From contig JAEXYA010000004.1 in the NCBI GenBank assembly GCA_023451825.1, positions 1-64,000 of the forward strand: a stretch of DNA of 64,000 bases, in the 5' to 3' direction. A program made the translations under genes and the position numbers. The notes under the pieces are model-generated. The model saw only the letters and a list, made by a program, of their open reading frames with translations, had not been told where the DNA came from and did no database searches. This stretch comes from Pseudomonadota bacterium (lineage in GTDB: Bacteria > Pseudomonadota > Alphaproteobacteria > Rhizobiales > Xanthobacteraceae). Shown piece by piece: positions 1 to 8,490 of this stretch (the first letter of the stretch is position 1; every line of letters starts with the position of its first letter).

Positions 1-269
1 ATCGCCACCACCAGCCACACCACGAGTGCGGCGAAACCTGCCGGCATGGTCATCAGTGCCAGCCATCCCGCCACGAACATGAAGGTGAGCAGCCCGCCGA
101 TATCGATGCCGAGCACGACGCAGGGATGCGCCGCAGCCTCGTTGAGATGGCAGCCTTGCCACGAAGCGATGCCGCTCGCCAGCAGCAGGGAGAGGATCGG
201 CGCCGTGGCAAACAGAATGATGGCGGCGAGCATCCAGGCCATGCCGCGCACTGACAGGAAGCGCATCAT
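1..269 (-). CDS. Small membrane protein, cut by the left window edge
   Basis: The minus strand reads as an uninterrupted frame from an ATG at 269 to the window edge, giving about 89 residues that begin MMRFLSVRGMAWMLAA. Two hydrophobic stretches, about residues 10-35 and 55-85, are separated by a short loop with two cysteines (WQGCHLNEAAAHPC), suggesting at least two membrane helices. The start codon overlaps the stop of the upstream HdeD-type gene as ATGA, so the two are probably translated together. I do not recognise the family. The C-terminus lies outside the window. Confidence 0.6.
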   Translation of the reverse strand, partial: MMRFLSVRGMAWMLAAIILFATAPILSLLLASGIASWQGCHLNEAAAHPCVVLGIDIGGLLTFMFVAGWLALMTMPAGFAALVVWLVVA

Positions 270-1585
270 TTCCACGCCGGCCGCGAATGCGCCAGCGCGG
301 CGCGGCGCACCATCAGGCGACGCAGGCGTGACTGGCGAGTCTCGCTGCCGGAGGGCGCCGGCTCCACCACCACATGCAGCAGGCGCGCATAATCGAGGAT
401 GAGGCCGGGTGTCCACGCCATCGCCTCCGCGCGCCGCCGCAGCAGGCCGGCGATCCAGAGTTCGGGCGTTGTGATCGCGCGGAAGAAGGCGCGCCAAGGA
501 TGCTCGGTCCGGCCGAACGTGCCTTCCAGTGCAGCATCGAGCGCGTTGGCGACCGCGCTCGAACAGTTGCGGCTGGTGAGATTGTAAGCGGTGTCGCTGC
601 GATAGGCGCGCCAGAAATGGCGGACGCGCAGGCGGTCGATGCGCGTGAAGCGGACATGCTCGGTCGCCTCGCACCAGTCGGCGGCTTCCTCGGCATAGCT
701 CGGCAGGAAGCGGCCGGGAATGTCGTTGTCCACGCTGGCGCGTAGCATACGGCTGAATTCTTCCGGCGAGAGGTCGATTTCGACGGCAGGATAGTGGCTG
801 ATATAGACGTTCGGCGCCAGTTCGAGCGCGGCATGGCCCGTCGAAATCCGGCCGCGGTGATCGATGGCGGCGATGTAGCGATCGACGATCGGACGACGGC
901 GCGGATTGCGGCCCGATCCCACCGGCGTCCAGACATGGACGACGAGATCGTCATGGCCGGCATCGTCGGGCTTTGCCGGCACCCACAGCGCCGTCGGAAA
1001 TGCCCCGCCGAGCAGCATGGAGATCGGCGCATCCGGCGGCAGCTTGCGCAGCCGGTTGGCGAGCATGATGGTGCTTGCGCCGGAGATGATCAGCAGCGCG
1101 CCGACATTGAAGCCGATCGTGCCTTCATACCAGGTCGGCCACGGCTCCAGTGTGATGATCGCGAGGATGATCTCGACGATGCCCGCGGCCATGGCCATGC
1201 GCCAGTTGTCGAAGCGCACCACCCACGCGCTCGCAATGCGCAAGGTGCCGTCGCACAGCATCACGCCGCCGAGCAGCATGGCGATCAGCATGTTGGAATG
1301 GCGCGGCTGGGCGATGATGATCAGCGCCGGCAGCAGCAGGATGACGGCTTTTGCGAGTTGCGACACCCGCCGCTGCGTCGCCAGCATGCCGGCCAGCAAT
1401 GTGACGATGCCTTCGAGCAGCAACAGATAGCCGAAATAATGCGGCCGGATGACCGTGGCGCCATCGAAGGCGTCGATCACGATGGCGACGCCGAAGGCAG
1501 CCCAGATCGCCCCGATGGCGAGCAGGACGCGCCAGCGCCGCTGCACCACTTCGGCGCCGAGCAGGAGAAGCAGGAGTCGGATCAT
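266..1585 (-). CDS. HdeD-type membrane protein with a possible papain-like C-terminal domain
   Basis: A 439-residue protein. Residues 1-180 form about six hydrophobic helices in the arrangement of HdeD/DUF308 acid-resistance membrane proteins. Residues 200-439 are soluble. They contain GRISTGHAALEL (His about 251) and, 90 residues later, TSRNCSSAVANALD (Cys about 341). A His-before-Cys order with a small residue after the Cys is what permuted papain-like folds (LRAT, PPPDE) show, so a hydrolase or acyltransferase role is possible, but that is inference. It heads a minus-strand pair with the truncated small membrane protein (ATGA overlap) and is divergent from the MFS gene. Confidence 0.7.
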   Translation of the reverse strand: MIRLLLLLLGAEVVQRRWRVLLAIGAIWAAFGVAIVIDAFDGATVIRPHYFGYLLLLEGIVTLLAGMLATQRRVSQLAKAVILLLPALIIIAQPRHSNMLIAMLLGGVMLCDGTLRIASAWVVRFDNWRMAMAAGIVEIILAIITLEPWPTWYEGTIGFNVGALLIISGASTIMLANRLRKLPPDAPISMLLGGAFPTALWVPAKPDDAGHDDLVVHVWTPVGSGRNPRRRPIVDRYIAAIDHRGRISTGHAALELAPNVYISHYPAVEIDLSPEEFSRMLRASVDNDIPGRFLPSYAEEAADWCEATEHVRFTRIDRLRVRHFWRAYRSDTAYNLTSRNCSSAVANALDAALEGTFGRTEHPWRAFFRAITTPELWIAGLLRRRAEAMAWTPGLILDYARLLHVVVEPAPSGSETRQSRLRRLMVRRAALAHSRPAWK

Positions 1586-1604
1586 CGGCGGTCTCAGTCT
1601 CTGC

Positions 1605-1696
1605 CGTCATTGCGAGGAGCGAAGCGACGAAGCAATCCAGAGGCCAAGCGAAAGAAGATCTGGATTGCTTCGTCGCAAGGGCTCCTCGCAATGACG
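1605..1696. repeat. Palindromic repeat, family A, copy 1
   Basis: The arms CGTCATTGCGAGGAGC and GCTCCTCGCAATGACG are complementary, with inner arms built on GAAGCAATCCAG and CTGGATTGCTTC. The same arms recur at 29576, 54073 and 57762. This copy lies in the divergent gap between the HdeD-type gene and the MFS gene, so it is not simply a terminator. Confidence 0.85.
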
Positions 1697-1791
1697 AATT
1701 TTAGCTCTCGTTGATCAACCAAGCCTAGCCGCCAGATGTTTAACTTTTCCATGCAAGGGATACCGCGATTTTGCAGAGCGGGCAGGCGATC

Positions 1792-2943
1792 ATGGCGTCC
1801 ACGAGTTCCAATCTATGGTCGCGCGCGGCGGTGATTACCGCGGCCATGATTTTTGGCCTGACCTACAGCCTGAGCGCCGCGCTACTGGCGCAGGATCTCT
1901 CCGAGCGCGGCCATTCCGATGCGTTCATCGGCGCCAATGCGGCCATGCATGCGGTCGGCGTGCTGGCCATGGCCTTTGCCTTGCCGCACATGGTCGGCGG
2001 CATCGGCGCGCGGAAGCTTGTCCTGATTGCATTGGTGATCGCGGCCGCCGTTCTGGTGCTGTTTCCCGCGATGCCGGCGATCTGGCTGTGGTTTCCGCTG
2101 CGCATCATGCTCGGCGCCGCGTCGGAAACGCTGTTCGTGATGTCAGAGACCTGGCTCAACAGCCTCAGCACCGATCAGACGCGCGCACGCGCGATGGCGG
2201 CCTATACCGCGGCGCTCTCGCTCGGCTTTGCACTCGGGCCGTTCCTGCTGTCGCAGATCGGCACCGATGGATCGCTGGCATACTGGGTCGGCGGGGCGTT
2301 CGCACTCGCCGCTGCAGCCTGCCTTGCGATGCCGGGGATCAGCGAGCCGGTGTTCGACAAGGGCGGCCACGGCAGTCCGCTCGGCTTCATCGCGCTGGCG
2401 CCCATCGCCATGGCGGCGACAGTGCTGCATGCAGCGGTGGAGAGCAGCGGCCTGTCCTTCCTCGCGCTCTATGCGCAGTCGCTGGGCTGGAAAGAAGGCG
2501 AGGCCACGCAGCTGATGTCCTGCATGATGGTCGGCGCGATTTTGCTGCAACTGCCCATCGGCTGGCTCGGCGACAAGATCGATCGCCGCAAGCTGATCAT
2601 CGCGCTGGCTGCGCTTGCAGTGATCGGCGCGCTGGTCTGGCCCATGGCGCTACGGTCGCCGTGGACGACCTATCCGCTGCTGTTCGTCTGGGGCGGCGTG
2701 TTCGTCGGGATCTATACGATCATGCTGACCATTGTCGGCAGCCGCTTTGTCGGCAGCCGGCTGGTCGGCATCTATGCGGCGATGGGCCTGATGTGGGGCG
2801 TCGGCGCGCTGGTCGGACCGCTCAGCGCAGGCACGGCGATGCAGGCGATCAGCCACGGCCTGCCGCTGTTCGTTGCCTTCGCGTGCGGGTGTTTTCTGAT
2901 AGCGGCGTTGTGGCAGACATTGCGTGGCGGCGAGGCTACCTAG
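1792..2943 (+). CDS. MFS transporter, YcaD-like
   Basis: A polytopic membrane protein of 383 residues with about 12 hydrophobic helices. The loop signature GWLGDKIDRRKL near residue 255 fits the major facilitator loop motif, and MLGAASETLFVMSETWLNS resembles the helix 4 region of YcaD-type transporters (the W-LN motif). Substrate unknown; export of a small molecule is the default guess. I chose the ATG at 1792 (MASTSSNLWSRAAV). A TTG at 1771 would add seven residues but is less likely. The gene is divergent from the HdeD-type gene and convergent with rsmA, with repeat copies on both sides. Confidence 0.85.
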   Translation: MASTSSNLWSRAAVITAAMIFGLTYSLSAALLAQDLSERGHSDAFIGANAAMHAVGVLAMAFALPHMVGGIGARKLVLIALVIAAAVLVLFPAMPAIWLWFPLRIMLGAASETLFVMSETWLNSLSTDQTRARAMAAYTAALSLGFALGPFLLSQIGTDGSLAYWVGGAFALAAAACLAMPGISEPVFDKGGHGSPLGFIALAPIAMAATVLHAAVESSGLSFLALYAQSLGWKEGEATQLMSCMMVGAILLQLPIGWLGDKIDRRKLIIALAALAVIGALVWPMALRSPWTTYPLLFVWGGVFVGIYTIMLTIVGSRFVGSRLVGIYAAMGLMWGVGALVGPLSAGTAMQAISHGLPLFVAFACGCFLIAALWQTLRGGEAT

Positions 2944-2963
2944 CGGGCGCGCCACATCCTCCA

Positions 2964-3072
2964 CCCTCATCCTGAGGAGCCGCGTAGCGGCGTCTCGAAG
3001 GATGGCCGCAGGCTCAGGAGCCAGGCCAGCTCGTGGTTCGAGACGGCGCTTCGCGCCTCCTCACCATGAGGG
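2964..3072. repeat. Palindromic repeat, family D, copy 1
   Basis: CCCTCATCCTGAGGAGCCGC ... TCTCGAAGGATGGCC is followed by GGTTCGAGACGGCG ... CCTCCTCACCATGAGGG. The ends are complementary, as are the inner TCTCGAA/TTCGAGA pieces. It lies between the convergent MFS and rsmA genes. Related copies are at 36717, 44670 and 55812. Confidence 0.8.
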
Positions 3073-3079
3073 ATGGGGG

Positions 3080-3934
3080 CTATCGGCTCTTCCGCAACTC
3101 TGCCAACTCATTCGCCATCGCCACAAACCCCGACACCGGAATCGTCTCCGCGCGCCGTGTCGCGTCCACGCCTGCGGCAGCGGCAAGTTTCTCCGGATCG
3201 ACGCCGAGCGGCTTCAGGCTCTGCCGCAACATCTTGCGGCGCTGGTTGAACGCAGCAGCGGCGACCTGTTCGAGCAGACGCCGCTCGCACGCTTCCGGAT
3301 TTTCACGCGGCTTCAGGCGCACGACCGATGACGTCACCTTCGGCGGCGGCGTGAAGGCGGCCGGCGAGATATCGAACAGGATCTTTGTTTCCGCACGCCA
3401 GTTGGCGAGCACGCCGAGCCGGCCATAGGCTTCGTCGTCACCGACGGCGACGATACGCTCCGCCACCTCGCGCTGGAACATCAGCACCATCATGTCGTAC
3501 CAGGGCGGCCACGGCTCGGTGCAGAGCCAGTCGATCAGCAGTTGCGTGCCGATATTGTAGGGCAGGTTGGCGACGATGCGCGCCGGCGCGCCATTCAGCA
3601 TCGGCCGCGGATCAAAGGTCTGCGCATCGCCGAGCACGATTTCGAGACGGCCCGGATAATGCGCCGCGATCTCCTGCAATGGGCCGAGGGCACGTTCGTC
3701 GCGCTCCACTGCGATGACGCGCGCGGCGCCCGTCGCCAGCAAAGCGCGCGTGAGCCCGCCGGGGCCAGGGCCGATCTCGACCACCGTGACGCCGTCGAGC
3801 GGGCCCGCAGCGCGCGCGATGCGGGCCGTCAGGTTGAGGTCGAGCAGAAAATTCTGGCCGAGCGATTTTCGCGCCGAAAGCCCGTGGCGTGCGATGACCT
3901 CGCGCAGCGGCGGAAGATCGTCGATGGTGCTCAT
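3080..3934 (-). CDS. rsmA: 16S rRNA (adenine1518/1519-N6) dimethyltransferase RsmA/KsgA
   Basis: Dimethylates two adjacent adenosines in the loop of 16S rRNA helix 45 during 30S maturation, using SAM. Seen: N-terminal SLGQNFLLD, SAM-binding motif I VVEIGPGPGGLTRALL (about 50-65), and the catalytic motif NLPYNIGTQLL (about 125-135, the N-L-P-Y of adenine N6 methyltransferases). At 284 residues it is of normal family length. It is last in the lptF-lptG-lptD-surA-pdxA-rsmA run, and its start overlaps the pdxA stop by 4 bp (ATGA). The order surA-pdxA-rsmA is the same as in enterobacteria. Confidence 0.97.
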   Translation of the reverse strand: MSTIDDLPPLREVIARHGLSARKSLGQNFLLDLNLTARIARAAGPLDGVTVVEIGPGPGGLTRALLATGAARVIAVERDERALGPLQEIAAHYPGRLEIVLGDAQTFDPRPMLNGAPARIVANLPYNIGTQLLIDWLCTEPWPPWYDMMVLMFQREVAERIVAVGDDEAYGRLGVLANWRAETKILFDISPAAFTPPPKVTSSVVRLKPRENPEACERRLLEQVAAAAFNQRRKMLRQSLKPLGVDPEKLAAAAGVDATRRAETIPVSGFVAMANELAELRKSR

Positions 3935-4935
3935 GCGTCCTGCGAGGCGGCCATCCGCGCCGCGAGCTTGATGGCCGCGATCAGGCTGGACGGATTAGCC
4001 TTGCCGGTGCCGGCAATGTCGAACGCCGTGCCGTGATCCGGCGAGGTGCGGATGAAGGGCAGGCCGAGCGTGACATTGACGCCTTCATCGAAGGCGATGG
4101 TCTTGATCGGGATCAGCGCCTGATCGTGATACATGCAGATCGCACAGTCGTAAGTCGCGCGCGCCGCCGGATGAAACATCGTATCGGCCGGCAGCGGGCC
4201 GCGGGCATCGATGCCTTCGTTCTGCAGCACCGTGATGGCGTGCTGGATAAAGGCCAGTTCCTCGTCGCCCATGCTGCCGTCTTCGCCCGCATGCGGATTG
4301 AGGCCGGCAATGGCAAGGCGCGGGCGCTTGATGCCGAAGCGCGCTTTCATGTCGTTGACGACGATACGGGCGGTGGCAGTGATCAGCGGTCCGTTGAGTT
4401 GATCGATGGCGTCGCGCAGCGAGACATGGATCGTCACCGGCACCACGGCCAGTGCGGGCGACCACAGCATCATCACCGGCAGCGGCACCTTGCCGTCCTT
4501 GGCTGCGAGTTCGGCGAGAAACTCGGTATGGCCGGGATGCGTGAAACCGGCGCGATAGAGCACGCTCTTGGCGATCGGATTGGTGACGACAGCGCTGGCA
4601 TGTCCGGCCTCGACGTCGGCGACCGCCTGGCGGATCGAGGCAATCGCCGCCGGCGCGCTGGAGGCGTCGGGGCGGCGCGCCTGGGCCGTCACAGGATGGC
4701 CCGTGGAGACGACGGGAAGCGCATCAGCAAAGAGGCCAGCTGCAGTGGCGGGGGTCGCGTCGGCAAGCGCGATATCATGCCCCAGCGCCTGCGCCCGGGC
4801 GGCCACGAAATCGCGGTCACCCAGCAGGTAGAACGGCGGCAGGCCCAGCGCGCGGCGGTTCGACCAGGCGGCGATGGTCACGTCCGGGCCGATGCCGGCG
4901 GGTTCGCCGAGTGTCAGTGCGAGTGGCTTGGTCAT
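3931..4935 (-). CDS. pdxA: 4-hydroxythreonine-4-phosphate dehydrogenase PdxA
   Basis: Oxidises and decarboxylates 4-phosphohydroxy-L-threonine in the DXP-dependent pyridoxal phosphate pathway. The 334-residue sequence starts MTKPLALTLGEPAGIGPDV, the typical PdxA opening. Metal and substrate motifs are visible: HPGHTEFLAELA (about residue 133), GLNPHAGEDG (about 205) and YHDQALIPIK (about 265), which supply the three metal-binding histidines expected of the family. It sits between surA (39 bp gap) and rsmA (4 bp overlap) and should be cotranscribed with them. Confidence 0.97.
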   Translation of the reverse strand: MTKPLALTLGEPAGIGPDVTIAAWSNRRALGLPPFYLLGDRDFVAARAQALGHDIALADATPATAAGLFADALPVVSTGHPVTAQARRPDASSAPAAIASIRQAVADVEAGHASAVVTNPIAKSVLYRAGFTHPGHTEFLAELAAKDGKVPLPVMMLWSPALAVVPVTIHVSLRDAIDQLNGPLITATARIVVNDMKARFGIKRPRLAIAGLNPHAGEDGSMGDEELAFIQHAITVLQNEGIDARGPLPADTMFHPAARATYDCAICMYHDQALIPIKTIAFDEGVNVTLGLPFIRTSPDHGTAFDIAGTGKANPSSLIAAIKLAARMAASQDA

Positions 4936-4974
4936 GCAGCCGCCTTCAGTCGCGGCCGCAGCCGGATCCCAATT

Positions 4975-5904
4975 CTATCGATATTCGATCATCGCCGCCT
5001 TGCGGACATCCGCGAGATAGGACTTCGACTTGGCGTCGAACCGCTCGGCAAACATCTTTTCGCGGACTTCGCGCTTCTTCGGCGTATCGACCTTGGTCGG
5101 CTTGCGCGCGCATAGCGCCACCATTTCGATGCCCTGCGCGGTGACTTCCGGCGGGGTGAGGTGGCCGATGGGCGTCTTGTCGAGCAGCTCGCGCAGATTC
5201 GGCGGCAGGTCGGCAGAGCTCTTCACCACGATGCCCTTCACCGTCGCGTTCTGGGTCGACTTGAAAGTGCGGATCGCATCCTCGCAGCTCTGGATGCGCT
5301 CACGCAGGGCAGAGGCTTCCTTGTGGCGTGCTTCGGCAAGGCTGCCGCCGGCGCCGCGCGGGACAATCAGCACCAGCGGGCGCATCTGATATTCGAATGC
5401 CTCGGCCATCGCGTCGCCGCCCTGGCTCTGCACCGCTGCCTCGACCTCCTTCTCGCCGACCTGCAGGCTCTGCTTGAAGCGGCCACGCACGATCGCGTTC
5501 CACACCATGTCGGCTTTGAGGCGGCTCTTCAGGGTGTTGGGACGAATGCCTTTGGACGCCAGCTGCTGCGTCAGTTGATCAGGGGTGAGACGCATGCGCG
5601 ACGCCATCGTGGCATAGGAGCCATCGACTTCGCCGGCACCGGGATCGACGCTGAACTTCTTGCCTTCCTTGATCTTGACCTTCTCATTGATGAGATCGTC
5701 GAGCACGGTCTGGCGGCTGTTGTCTTTCACCCCCGACAGCGCGTTCAGTTTCATCCGCTGGTCGATGTCCATTTGGGTGATGGGCTCGCCATTGACGATG
5801 ACGGCAACCGTCTGGGCATGGGCCGGCGATCCCACAGAGATCACAACCATCGCAGCAGCCGCGATTGCAGCATGCACAAGGTGACGGACGTTCATTGCGT
5901 TCAT
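4975..5904 (-). CDS. surA: SurA-like periplasmic chaperone / peptidyl-prolyl isomerase
   Basis: A periplasmic chaperone for outer-membrane proteins. The position between lptD and pdxA is the classical surA locus. A signal peptide ends at AHA-QTV about 30 residues in, and VNGEPITQMDIDQRMKL opens a SurA N-terminal domain. The C-terminal half keeps a parvulin-like layout (MRPLVLIVPRG ... GHLTPPEVTAQGIEMVALCAR) but is poorly conserved, so isomerase activity is doubtful. The frame extends upstream to 5985. I prefer ATG 5904, with GGAG 5 bases before it; 5895 is also possible. That gives 309 residues, close to other alphaproteobacterial SurA-like proteins. Confidence 0.85.
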   Translation of the reverse strand: MNAMNVRHLVHAAIAAAAMVVISVGSPAHAQTVAVIVNGEPITQMDIDQRMKLNALSGVKDNSRQTVLDDLINEKVKIKEGKKFSVDPGAGEVDGSYATMASRMRLTPDQLTQQLASKGIRPNTLKSRLKADMVWNAIVRGRFKQSLQVGEKEVEAAVQSQGGDAMAEAFEYQMRPLVLIVPRGAGGSLAEARHKEASALRERIQSCEDAIRTFKSTQNATVKGIVVKSSADLPPNLRELLDKTPIGHLTPPEVTAQGIEMVALCARKPTKVDTPKKREVREKMFAERFDAKSKSYLADVRKAAMIEYR

Positions 5905-6021
5905 CATTCTCCGGAATAGGGGACTTGGCCGCATATCAGGCCGTTCGCGCATACATCGCGGTCGAAAACGGAAATTTCGCGGCATTCGGAACCCAAGCGT
6001 CCGAATGTCGCGATCACGTGA

Positions 6022-8490
6022 TTAATAGACTGCGCCGTTTGAGCCGGTGCCGGCCGATGTACCACCAAGCGTACGCAGGCCAATCTGGAACATGACGGTA
6101 TGGCTCAAGACCGGCGGGGTCGAGAGATTGGCGACATAGCTATACGACGTGACGTAGTTCAGCGCGAGGATGAAGCAGTCGTCCACATAGCCCGCGCCAA
6201 CCATGTATTGATCGATCTTGTTCTCGACCAGATTCCAGCGCGCACCACCGGTCACCACCCAATTATCGGCAACCTTGATCGATCCCGTTCCAAGCAGACC
6301 TTCGCGGCGTGTCAGGTAACCGAGCTCTTCCTGCGGCGCGTAGTTGCCATACAGCATGCTGACCGACCAGCGGTCGAATGAGGCACGGCCCTCGGCTTCG
6401 AAGCGATTGAGGTTGCCAGTGGCTTCATCTATTCGCGCCCGAGTACTGAACTGGAAGGTCCGGTTCGGAGCGTAGCTGACGCTGGCGACGTAGTCGGAGC
6501 GTGTATTCTGCAAGCCCGAAGCGACACCGGTATTGGTCAGATCGGCGACCGCGAAGGAGTTCATGCCGAACAGCTGATAGGACTGGCCGAACAGCACCTT
6601 AATCGAGCCACCACGATCGAATTGGGTGGTGGCTTGCACGCCGACATTGGCACGGCCGCCGCCCTCGACACGGTCATAGCCAGAGAACTTGTTCACGCTG
6701 AACAGGTTGCTGGCGTCGAAGGTCATGCTCTGGGCGTCTTCGTTGGGAAGACGGCCGGCATAGCTCTCGTTCGGGCGAATGATGACTTGTGCGATCGGTT
6801 CGACAACGGTGGAGCCCCACGGCTGCACGTTGATGAACGGATAGCGGTATTCGAGACCGACCGTCGGCATGACGCGTAAAGCTTGCGTGTCACCGGTCGA
6901 AATAAAGGCCGGCACGCCAGTCTGATTCGAGACCGACAGATCGACCGCATCGACGCGAACGCTGGCGAAGGGCGTAAAAATCTGGCCCCATTCATCGGTG
7001 AACGACCGGCGCCAATTCGCTTCTGCGCTGAAGCGCGTGTAGGTACCCGGAACACCACTAAGCAGGCAGCTTGCGCGCGCCGAGTCCGCGGTGGCCAGGT
7101 TGCAGCCACCGGCAGAGATCGCGGCAAACTGCGCATCCTGACGGGTCAGGCTTGTGAAATTGAACTTGTAGCTGAATTCGCCGCCCAGAATATTCCGGTC
7201 GATGACGTTGTTGTAATCCAGCACCGGGTGAATGTCGGGCACCTGACGCTGGTTACCCGAGAAGCTCGTATAGTGAATCGCACGCAAATCGAAGAAGCTG
7301 CGCTTGCCGACACCGGTCAGGTAAAGCTGCGAAACGGCCTCTGTCGTCAGGTTCAGGAACGATTGATACGGGTCCCGATACATCGCGAGGCGATAGTCGT
7401 ACAGGAAGTTATAGTCGCTGAGCGCGACGGCATCCCAGCCCCAGACCCACTTATCGTTGATGGCGAACTGGCCTTTGGATTCGACACCGCCGCGCCAATC
7501 CTTGTCGCTCACTGTGTCAGCACCGAAGGCTGTTCGGTCCTGCTGGTTGATACCGTATGCGCGGATCGAATAGGCACCGTCCATCAATCGCTGGCGGAAT
7601 TCGCCCTGCATCAACAGACCCTGTCGCGTCGTGTAACGCGGTGAGAGCGTCAGGTCGTAATCCGGTGCGATCGCCCAATAGAACGGCGACTCGATCCCGT
7701 AGCCAAAATTAGTGTTCTGCGAGAAACCCGGCATCAGGAAGCCGGTCTTGCGTTTCACCGTCGGATCCGGCGTCGAGAAATAGGGCATGTAAGCGAGGGG
7801 CACGCCGAAGAACTCGACGCGGGCATCCTCGAAATACATCATCTTTTCGGTCTGGTCGTGGATGATGCGGGCACCCTTGACCTGCCACAGCGGTGGCTTC
7901 TTCGGATCGTCCTTACAGGCCGCGCAAGCGGTGTAGACGCCGTTCTGGAACACCGTGTAGTTGCCGGCAGAACGCTCGGCGCGGGTCGCAGCCATGCGCG
8001 TCTGGTCCGCGGTATCGACGCGCAGCGAGTCGACAAAACCGTCGCGGTAGTCGTCGCTCAGGTCCAGCAGGTTGGCATAGGTGATCTTGCCGTCGGCATC
8101 CGTCATCCGGACATTGCCTTCGGCATGCAGGCGCTTGGTCTTCTGGTCGTAGATGACCTTGTCCGCCTCGACCGAGGTGCCGTTGTAATACATCTGCACC
8201 TGGCCGACGGCGGCCACGCGCGAGTTGTTGTAATCGTAATTGACCTCGGTGGCCTGCACCAGCATCTGCCCGGTCTGGGCGGCCGGCGGCGGCTTCGGGC
8301 GTGTGGCCGGGCGGTTATAGGTGAAGCTCTGGGCGTGGACAGGCGTCGTCGCTGCCGCGCCAAGGGTCACGGCAACGCACATCATGGTTGCGGCAATCGA
8401 CGCGAGCGCGCGAGACGCGCGTCCGCAATCTGCACAAAGGTGCAGTCTCGAGGTCAATTTCCGCGCGCGGAGGGCGGCAAAACCAGCCAC
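6022..8490 (-). CDS. lptD: LPS-assembly outer-membrane protein LptD
   Basis: Outer-membrane beta-barrel that, with LptE, inserts LPS into the outer leaflet. After a long N-terminal signal region ending PVHAQSF comes an OstA-type domain (VGQVQMYYNGTSVEADKVIY, HAEGNVRMTDADG), then a barrel domain of roughly 550 residues with alternating aromatic strands ending GSNGAVY. Cysteines CAACKD lie near the end of the N-domain. The frame continues up to 8556, but GTG 8490 has GGAGG seven bases upstream and overlaps the lptG stop as TAGTG, so I take it as the start (822 residues). Alternative starts do not change the mature protein. Confidence 0.94.
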   Translation of the reverse strand: MAGFAALRARKLTSRLHLCADCGRASRALASIAATMMCVAVTLGAAATTPVHAQSFTYNRPATRPKPPPAAQTGQMLVQATEVNYDYNNSRVAAVGQVQMYYNGTSVEADKVIYDQKTKRLHAEGNVRMTDADGKITYANLLDLSDDYRDGFVDSLRVDTADQTRMAATRAERSAGNYTVFQNGVYTACAACKDDPKKPPLWQVKGARIIHDQTEKMMYFEDARVEFFGVPLAYMPYFSTPDPTVKRKTGFLMPGFSQNTNFGYGIESPFYWAIAPDYDLTLSPRYTTRQGLLMQGEFRQRLMDGAYSIRAYGINQQDRTAFGADTVSDKDWRGGVESKGQFAINDKWVWGWDAVALSDYNFLYDYRLAMYRDPYQSFLNLTTEAVSQLYLTGVGKRSFFDLRAIHYTSFSGNQRQVPDIHPVLDYNNVIDRNILGGEFSYKFNFTSLTRQDAQFAAISAGGCNLATADSARASCLLSGVPGTYTRFSAEANWRRSFTDEWGQIFTPFASVRVDAVDLSVSNQTGVPAFISTGDTQALRVMPTVGLEYRYPFINVQPWGSTVVEPIAQVIIRPNESYAGRLPNEDAQSMTFDASNLFSVNKFSGYDRVEGGGRANVGVQATTQFDRGGSIKVLFGQSYQLFGMNSFAVADLTNTGVASGLQNTRSDYVASVSYAPNRTFQFSTRARIDEATGNLNRFEAEGRASFDRWSVSMLYGNYAPQEELGYLTRREGLLGTGSIKVADNWVVTGGARWNLVENKIDQYMVGAGYVDDCFILALNYVTSYSYVANLSTPPVLSHTVMFQIGLRTLGGTSAGTGSNGAVY

